Positions 5,286 to 9,925 of a stretch of 9,925 nt of DNA are shown piece by piece (within the stretch, counting starts at the first letter, position 1; every line of letters starts with the position of its first letter). This stretch comes from Hadesarchaea archaeon (GTDB taxonomy: Archaea; Hadarchaeota; Hadarchaeia; Hadarchaeales; Hadarchaeaceae). The DNA lies in assembly GCA_003661465.1 (NCBI GenBank), contig QMWE01000025.1, positions 1-9,925 on the forward strand, in the 5' to 3' direction. Below the pieces are notes generated by a model. It did not search any database. It was not told the DNA's origin and saw nothing but the letters and a program-made list of their open reading frames with translations. A program made the translations under genes and the position numbers.

Positions 5286-7433
5286 ATGGGGGCGGTTTCA
5301 AAAAATCGTCATGGGTTTGCGCAAGTAGTGATAGCACAAGTTACAGCAGCGATACTTGGGACAATTTTTTGGTTGCTCCTTGCTGTGCTCATCCACCCCA
5401 TCGCCTACGGCCACTTGAGCTGGCTGATCTCAATAGCGATGATCCTATCGACTCTCTGCACGTTTGGGCTGGGGAAGACAATGGTCACCTACCACCTAAA
5501 AGAGAAAAACAGCAAACTTTTGGGAGGTTCGGCGGTGATAGTGCTCGCGCTGAGTTTAATTGTTGGAGCTGGGACTTCGCTTGTACTCGATCCGTGGGTG
5601 GGTCTGCTTACAGTTGGTTTATCCCTTTTCTCGATCACGACTTATGCTGAACTTGCCAAACGACAGTACAAACACTATATGTGGATGTGGATTGGCGTGC
5701 GAACTATTTCGCTTTTTCTCCCAATATGGATATACTGTTCATGGGGGCTCGTCGCGGGGATCTTGGCTGGCTTAGCAGCGAGCTATCTTCTTTTTGGACT
5801 CAAAGGGCTCAAACACCTATGTTTCGATGTGAGTCTCCGCGAAGTTTGGAAAAAGATAAAATTCACCGTTAGTACATGGGGAGCAGATGTTAGCAAGGTG
5901 GCAATTAATTTTCTGGACAAAGTTCTGATAGGTGTGCTCTTTGGAATGGCTATTCTTGGAACCTATCAGTTTGCTTACCGCATTTTTCTCCTGTTTGCTG
6001 TATTGCCCCAGATTTTATTTTTCTATCTATTACCCGAAAAGTCCGCAGGGGAAAAAACAAGTAGAATAGAAACATGCGGGATTCTTGCCTCACTTGTACT
6101 CGCAGGGGCTGCGTCCCTTTTCGCACTTTTGGTAGTACCTCCTCTCTTTCCAAACTTCGTCGACGGAATACAATCGATTCAGATCATGGGGTTGGCGATA
6201 ATTCCAGCAACTATCGCGGGGATAAAAACTGCAGATCTCTACGCTCAGGAAAAAGCCCACGTGGTGCTGGGTTCCCACCTCTTCGCATTGGGAGTGGGGA
6301 TCGTTAGCATAACCTCACTTGGAAAAGCTTTTGGCTTGTTGGGCTTGGCGTCCAGTGTGCTGGCACTGCAAGTTGCTCTGGCAGCTGGGTTGATTTTCTT
6401 CCCAAAATTTCGAGGTGGATCTGGCAAGATAGCCGCAAGCCTAGCAGGTGTCGCTCTCATTACAGCTCTGATGCTAAGTTCTACGAGTGTGCAAAGCTCT
6501 CAGATAACAGTCAACGGTGACCGTGTCAAACTCACGGGAGTGGCCATGGATACTACCGTTTCAATAACGGTTATCGAAAACGACACGGAGAAAGCGACCA
6601 CAGCAGTGAAAGACGCCTTCAACGAGATAATTCGAGTCGAGGGGCTCATGTCACCCGAAGAAGAATCGAGTGAAATCTACGCTCTGAACCACAGCGGGAC
6701 CAGCTGGGTGAACTTATCACCGGAGACCATCTATGTGCTGAAAAAAAGCTTGTATTATTCCGGGATATCAGGCGGATGTTTTGATCCAACAGTTAAACCG
6801 TTGGTGGACATGTGGATGAAAAAAGTGAAAACTCAAGGGAAAATTCCTGACCCAACTGACCTAAGTGATGAGCTCGAACTCGTCGGATGGGAAAACCTAG
6901 TGATAGACGAGGAAAATGGGCGAGCTAGGTTTCTCAAAGAGGGGATGCAGGTTACCCTCGGAGGCATAGCGAAAGGATATGCCATAGATCGTGCGTGCGA
7001 GGTGCTCGAAAAGAGCGGCGTGAAACAGGCGTTAGTTGATGTTGGTGGGGACATAAGGACAATAGGAGCCAAATCCTGGACGGTTGCCATTCAGCATCCT
7101 CGACAGGAAAGCGAATGGCTCGGTATAATCGAATTGGAGAATGAGGCAGTGGCTACATCCGGTGACTACAGAAGATTTTTTTTCCTGGGAAGTACAAGGA
7201 TTCACCATATCATCAATCCGAAAACCGGGTACCCAGCGGAAGCGTGCATGAGTGTTACGGTGGTGACCGAGAACTGTATTGATGCCGATGCGCTAAGCAC
7301 CACAGTTTTCGTGATGGGGCCTGACGACGGAAAAGAGCTGTTGGATTTCCTGGGGATTAAAGGATTGATCGTCACGTCCGATGGACAGACGATAACTTCA
7401 AATTCATGGGATTTTTCTTTGAACGGTTCCTAA
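5286..7433 (+). CDS. MOP-superfamily transporter fused to ApbE FMN transferase
   Basis: A 715-residue fusion. Residues 1-375 resemble Wzx/MATE-like flippases (MOP superfamily): about twelve hydrophobic segments, with the early YGHLSWLISIAMIL and GLGKTMVTYH (41-70) typical of the polysaccharide flippase group. A thirteenth segment (381-398) follows a basic loop (KFRGGSGK) and should place the rest outside the cell. Residues 405-715 are a complete ApbE, which moves FMN from FAD to a threonine of target proteins: MDTTVSITV (421-429), GGCFDPTVKPLVDMW (496-510), LGGIAKGYAIDRA (558-570), LVDVGGDIRTIG (583-594), AVATSGDYRRFF (621-632), HIINPKTGYPA (641-651) and the Mg-binding ADALSTT (667-673). No internal stop or obvious ribosome binding site separates the parts. 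The start follows a GGATGTGA. It ends 8 bases from rnfB, so Rnf is its likely target. What the transporter half carries is unknown; FAD is a candidate. Confidence 0.92.
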   Translation: MGAVSKNRHGFAQVVIAQVTAAILGTIFWLLLAVLIHPIAYGHLSWLISIAMILSTLCTFGLGKTMVTYHLKEKNSKLLGGSAVIVLALSLIVGAGTSLVLDPWVGLLTVGLSLFSITTYAELAKRQYKHYMWMWIGVRTISLFLPIWIYCSWGLVAGILAGLAASYLLFGLKGLKHLCFDVSLREVWKKIKFTVSTWGADVSKVAINFLDKVLIGVLFGMAILGTYQFAYRIFLLFAVLPQILFFYLLPEKSAGEKTSRIETCGILASLVLAGAASLFALLVVPPLFPNFVDGIQSIQIMGLAIIPATIAGIKTADLYAQEKAHVVLGSHLFALGVGIVSITSLGKAFGLLGLASSVLALQVALAAGLIFFPKFRGGSGKIAASLAGVALITALMLSSTSVQSSQITVNGDRVKLTGVAMDTTVSITVIENDTEKATTAVKDAFNEIIRVEGLMSPEEESSEIYALNHSGTSWVNLSPETIYVLKKSLYYSGISGGCFDPTVKPLVDMWMKKVKTQGKIPDPTDLSDELELVGWENLVIDEENGRARFLKEGMQVTLGGIAKGYAIDRACEVLEKSGVKQALVDVGGDIRTIGAKSWTVAIQHPRQESEWLGIIELENEAVATSGDYRRFFFLGSTRIHHIINPKTGYPAEACMSVTVVTENCIDADALSTTVFVMGPDDGKELLDFLGIKGLIVTSDGQTITSNSWDFSLNGS

Positions 7434-7482
7434 TGTCTTTTTTAGATTTCAAGTAATTCTTTTATTTTATTCCTATTTTCTG
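7434..7482 (+). terminator. Poly-T termination region after the transporter-ApbE gene
   Basis: Directly after the stop come TCTTTTTTAG and then ATTCTTTTATTTTATTCC and CTATTTTC, a string of T-tracts without a hairpin, as used by archaeal RNA polymerase. The region overlaps the 3' end of rnfB on the other strand. Confidence 0.55.
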
Positions 7483-7708
7483 AAGAAACAATTCGACATC
7501 TATCAATCAGAGATGGATCCTTAACAAGTGCCGATGCATAATCCTCACACCCGCCAAACCCGCATGCACCACAGTTCAATCCTGGAAGCAGTTCTCTGAC
7601 TTTTTTAATTTTTTCATCCACCCCCACGGCAAACTTTCGTGACGCGATTTCCAACCCAGCGCCAAAAATCAACCCTAGGATGCCAAGCACAATGATTTCT
7701 TCTATCAC
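7442..7708 (-). CDS. rnfB: Miniature RnfB lacking ferredoxin domains
   Basis: An 88-residue RnfB. A membrane helix (about 3-19) is followed by the family's first Fe-S domain (PF04060), LPGLNCGACGFGGCEDYA, with Cys46, Cys49, Cys54 and Cys71. Full RnfB proteins are normally some 170 to over 260 residues, because one or more ferredoxin domains (CxxCxxCxxxCP pairs) follow. Here the frame ends soon after Cys71 and no such motif is found. A frameshift does not explain this: the downstream DNA, 8 bases away, is the intact ApbE gene on the opposite strand. In known complexes RnfB accepts electrons from ferredoxin on the cytoplasmic side and passes them to the RnfA/E cluster. The GTG start overlaps the rnfA stop (GTGA), so it is translationally coupled and the last gene of the operon. 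Confidence 0.87.
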   Translation of the reverse strand: MIEEIIVLGILGLIFGAGLEIASRKFAVGVDEKIKKVRELLPGLNCGACGFGGCEDYASALVKDPSLIDRCRIVSSENRNKIKELLEI

Positions 7709-8286
7709 AAAATCATCCCGCTAAAACCTTGAAAGGCTAGCGCCAGCAGCGCAGCCGAGATGAACGCCAGTGGCAGACCCTGAAATGCCTGGGGAGGGTC
7801 GGCTAACTCCAAACGTTCTCTGAGTCCAGCCATCAGCACCAAAGCCAGTATGAAACCGACACCGGTTGCTACTCCATTTACGGTGGCGGCTATCAAAGAG
7901 TAACCTTCAACTACGGTGTTCATGAGAGTCACGCCCAAAATAGCACAATTTGTGGTGATCAGCGGCAAATAAATGCCGAGCGACCGATGAAGCGTCGGAC
8001 TGGATGCCTTTATGAACATTTCCGTCAGCTGAACAAACGACGCTATCACCAAAATGAACACCACTATCCGCATATATTGGATGTGAAGAGGAACCAAGAG
8101 ATATTCATAAACCAGCCACGTGAGGATCGAGGAGGCGGTCATCACAAAGGTGACTGCAAGCCCCATGGTCGTGGCATTTTTTAATCTGGTCGAAACCCCA
8201 AAAAACGGACAGAGGCCCAAGAACTTCGTCAACACGATATTGTTTATCAAAATTGCTCCAATTGCTATCCCAAGTAAATTTTCCAT
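7705..8286 (-). CDS. rnfA: RnfA, membrane subunit of Rnf complex
   Basis: A 193-residue integral membrane protein with about six helices. It carries the family signatures NNIVLTKFLGLCPFFGVS (15-32) and LPLITTNCAILGV (107-119). Cys26 and Cys114 belong to the set that, with RnfE, holds an iron-sulfur cluster inside the membrane; RnfA and RnfE are homologous with inverted topology. The central SPTLHRSLGIYLPLI and the C-terminal LRERLELADPPQAFQGLPLAFISA are also typical. Length is normal for the family (about 190). The ATG at 8286 is one base after the rnfE stop, with GGTGA 7 bases upstream. The 3' end overlaps rnfB by four bases. NqrE and RsxA are the close relatives; the gene order with rnfD, G, E and B selects Rnf. 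Confidence 0.97.
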   Translation of the reverse strand: MENLLGIAIGAILINNIVLTKFLGLCPFFGVSTRLKNATTMGLAVTFVMTASSILTWLVYEYLLVPLHIQYMRIVVFILVIASFVQLTEMFIKASSPTLHRSLGIYLPLITTNCAILGVTLMNTVVEGYSLIAATVNGVATGVGFILALVLMAGLRERLELADPPQAFQGLPLAFISAALLALAFQGFSGMIL

Positions 8287-8287
8287 T

Positions 8288-8881
8288 TCATATCACCTTC
8301 GCCCGCTTTAACAGCGCGAGCAAGATCCCGATGGTTAAAAATGCTCCAGGTGGTAGCAGCATCACCACTGCTGGGGACGAAGTAAAAGCCGGTACTACTT
8401 CGTGGCCGAAGATCACAATAGTCCCAGATCCCAACAATTCCCTTATAGCAGACACGGAAATAATCGCAAGTGCAAATCCCACGCTTACTCCGGCGGCGTC
8501 TAGAAAAGTATCGGATACTGAATGTTTTGACGCAAACGCCTCGGCCCTGCCAAGGATAATGCAATTGACCACGATGAGTGGAAGAAATATCCCCAAGTGT
8601 TCGTAAAGCGTCGGAGAATACCCGTGTATGAATAGATCGATTGCTGTCACTAAACTTGCGATGATAACTATGAAACAGGGGATTCTCACCTCTTGCGGGA
8701 TGAAGCGTTTTAGAGCCGATATAATGAGATTGGAGGAGATGAGAACAAAAGCGAATGCGAGACTCATCCCCAACGCGTTCTCGACACTTGTGGTAATGGC
8801 AAGAGTCGGGCAAAGCCCTAGGGCTAGAGCAAATACGGCATTATTTTTTATTATCCCTTTGGTGAACTCCTGAAACTTCAT
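8288..8881 (-). CDS. rnfE: RnfE, membrane subunit of Rnf complex
   Basis: A 197-residue polytopic membrane protein, partner of RnfA. Signatures are NNAVFALALGLCPTLAITTS (13-32), GYSPTLYEHLGIFLPLIVVN (88-107), CIILGRAEAFA (107-117) and the C-terminal AIRELLGSGTIVIFG. Cys24 and Cys107 are the conserved cluster ligands. RnfE and RnfA form the pseudo-symmetric core that carries electrons across the membrane between the cytoplasmic Fe-S subunits and the external flavins of RnfG and RnfD. Its ATG overlaps the rnfG stop by four bases (ATGA). Complete and of normal length. The homologous NqrD is the only realistic alternative. Confidence 0.97.
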   Translation of the reverse strand: MKFQEFTKGIIKNNAVFALALGLCPTLAITTSVENALGMSLAFAFVLISSNLIISALKRFIPQEVRIPCFIVIIASLVTAIDLFIHGYSPTLYEHLGIFLPLIVVNCIILGRAEAFASKHSVSDTFLDAAGVSVGFALAIISVSAIRELLGSGTIVIFGHEVVPAFTSSPAVVMLLPPGAFLTIGILLALLKRAKVI

Positions 8882-9423
8882 TCTTGGGCCTCCGCCAGCC
8901 TACCCATCATCTTTTGAAGTTCTTCCCGAACGATGTCCACAACCGCTCTTGAGCTTATGGTTGCCCCCGTAACTGCATCTATTTCACCGCCCTCCTTTTT
9001 TAGTTTCAATTCCTCCAGGGTTTTTCCTTCAAATTGCGCCAAAAACTCGTCCCCTGCCACTTTGGACCCAAGACCAGGGGTTTCACTGTGGGATATAACA
9101 CGCACCCGCTGTATCGTTCCGTCCAAACGGATTCCGATCGCTGCCTTGATCTTCCCTCCAAATCCCCTCCCTTCGACAATCATTGCATATCCAATGAGTT
9201 CTCCGTTCTCCAAAGCCATGTAATAATCATTTTCTTCCACAAACTCCGCAGACGGGAAAATCTCCGAAAGGGCCTGATTTATCTCCGCCTGTTCAGCTTC
9301 GGCTATCCTTTCCCTTGTTAAGTTATAGGTCACCGCAAGCATCCCTCCAGTAATCAAACATATCAACGTCAGAACCACCACCGACTTACTTTTAATCACA
9401 TCTAAAACACTCGACTTTGACAT
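8878..9423 (-). CDS. rnfG: RnfG, covalent-FMN subunit of Rnf complex
   Basis: A 181-residue protein with one N-terminal membrane helix (about 14-33) and an external FMN-binding domain. The domain shows ISHSETPGLGSKVAG (110-124) and the flavinylation motif EIDAVTGATISSRAV (147-161). The last Thr of TGAT, Thr155, is the expected covalent FMN site, attached by ApbE. Such subunits pass electrons between the RnfA/E cluster and RnfD/RnfC flavins outside the membrane. Its ATG directly abuts the rnfD stop codon, with GGCGGA upstream as a Shine-Dalgarno, and its 3' end overlaps rnfE by four bases. Complete, normal length. The transporter-ApbE gene at 5286-7433 is the obvious enzyme to modify it. Confidence 0.97.
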   Translation of the reverse strand: MSKSSVLDVIKSKSVVVLTLICLITGGMLAVTYNLTRERIAEAEQAEINQALSEIFPSAEFVEENDYYMALENGELIGYAMIVEGRGFGGKIKAAIGIRLDGTIQRVRVISHSETPGLGSKVAGDEFLAQFEGKTLEELKLKKEGGEIDAVTGATISSRAVVDIVREELQKMMGRLAEAQE

Positions 9424-9925
9424 TTATCCGCCCCGCAAAAACTTTGCCTTGGTTCCATATACTCTTGGTTTAGTTGCCCTATCTATCAAAGGAGTAAAGG
9501 CATTCATTATGAGAATCGAAAAAAGAACACCCTCTGGAAAACCGCCAATCATCCTTATCATTACCACTAATATTCCTGCTCCAACACTGAAGACTATCTT
9601 TCCCTTTTTGGTTATGGGAGTCGTCACGTAATCCGTCGCCATAAAGAACGCGCCCAGAAACAGTCCTCCAGCAAGCATATGGAAAAGCGGGTCCTCTCCC
9701 AGCGCAAACATTAGGACTCCAACCGTCCCTATGTAACATAGAGGAGTTCTCCAATCAATGTACCTCATCATTATCAAAAAGAGCCCACCCACGAGAATGG
9801 CAAGCGCGGAAGTTTCACCGATGCATCCGCCCACATTCCCAAAAAAGAGGCTAGAAACGGAGGTATAACCACCGCCTGCATGCCACTGTCCGAGAGGGGT
9901 CGCTGTACTAACAGCATTGAATGGG
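9424..9925 (-). CDS. rnfD: RnfD, covalent-FMN membrane subunit (5' end cut by window)
   Basis: The frame is open from the right edge of the window to the stop at 9424, giving the last 166 residues of an integral membrane protein. Near the edge is VSTATPLGQW, a variant of the RnfD/NqrB flavinylation motif (usually S-G-A-T-P-L). The Thr before Pro, codon 9898-9900, is the expected covalent FMN site. Further family signatures are NVGGCIGETSALAILVGGLF, FMATDYVTTPITKKGKIVFS, RMIGGFPEGVLFSILIMN and AFTPLIDRATKPRVYG. A GTG at 9834 is only an internal valine, not the start, because the conserved frame continues upstream of it. RnfD forms much of the ion-translocating path. The gene is first in this stretch; rnfC is expected further upstream. 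About half of the protein lies outside the window. Confidence 0.96.
   Translation of the reverse strand, partial: PFNAVSTATPLGQWHAGGGYTSVSSLFFGNVGGCIGETSALAILVGGLFLIMMRYIDWRTPLCYIGTVGVLMFALGEDPLFHMLAGGLFLGAFFMATDYVTTPITKKGKIVFSVGAGILVVMIRMIGGFPEGVLFSILIMNAFTPLIDRATKPRVYGTKAKFLRGG

Noticed and set aside
7434..7708. RnfB truncation as a simple frameshift or sequencing error.
   Set aside because: No ferredoxin-type CxxCxxC motif occurs in other frames downstream; the DNA there encodes an intact ApbE on the opposite strand.
8265..8813. A 182-residue minus-strand frame overlapping rnfE and rnfA.
   Set aside because: It is an out-of-frame reading across rnfE; the in-frame protein has conserved RnfE motifs and this one has none.
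9424..9834. RnfD as a complete 136-residue protein starting at the GTG at 9834.
   Set aside because: Conserved RnfD sequence, including the flavinylation motif, continues in frame to the window edge.

Overview
The window looks like archaeal DNA from an anaerobe. The supporting signs are TATA-like boxes about 25-40 bases upstream of several starts, one gene that looks leaderless, frequent GTG/TTG starts, poly-T rather than hairpin termination, and an archaeal-style Mrp ATPase, DUF364 protein and short DtxR regulator. No rRNA or methanogenesis gene is present, so the lineage cannot be fixed; an uncultured anaerobic archaeal group is likely. No CRISPR array, tRNA, transposase or insertion sequence was seen. 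No gap longer than about 300 bases lacks a gene.

Layout, left to right. Positions 1-1212 (minus) hold a truncated radical SAM protein of the COG0731 type and a cysteine-rich DUF1847 protein just upstream of it. Positions 1288-1683 (minus) encode a thioredoxin with a WCPPC active site. Positions 1807-3107 (minus) form a two-gene metal-homeostasis unit: a DtxR/MntR-like repressor with a 19-bp DtxR-box-like palindrome over its own TATA box, and an overlapping polytopic permease resembling the ArsP_2 / putative manganese exporter family. Positions 3183-5207 (minus) hold a small Arg/Gly- and Cys-containing protein, an Mrp/NBP35 Fe-S carrier ATPase and a DUF364 putative heavy-metal chelation protein. 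A 13-bp perfect inverted repeat lies between the first two.

Positions 5286-7433 are the only plus-strand gene. It is an unusual fusion of a Wzx/MATE-like (MOP superfamily) multi-pass transporter with a complete ApbE FMN transferase. It converges, with an 8-base gap, on an Rnf operon transcribed leftward in the order rnfD (truncated by the window edge), rnfG, rnfE, rnfA, rnfB. This is the usual rnfCDGEAB order, so rnfC should lie beyond base 9925.

How the genes fit together: Rnf is a membrane ferredoxin-linked ion-pumping oxidoreductase. Its RnfG and RnfD subunits carry FMN bound covalently to a threonine outside the membrane, attached by ApbE using FAD. Both target threonine motifs are visible here, next to the ApbE gene. 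The membrane part of the fusion could simply anchor ApbE outside, or could export the FAD it consumes. The second idea is the most novel one in the window. RnfB is reduced to 88 residues: it keeps the membrane helix and the first Fe-S motif but has lost the ferredoxin domains. The leftward metal and Fe-S genes would suit an organism with heavy Fe-S demand, but a functional link to Rnf is inference.
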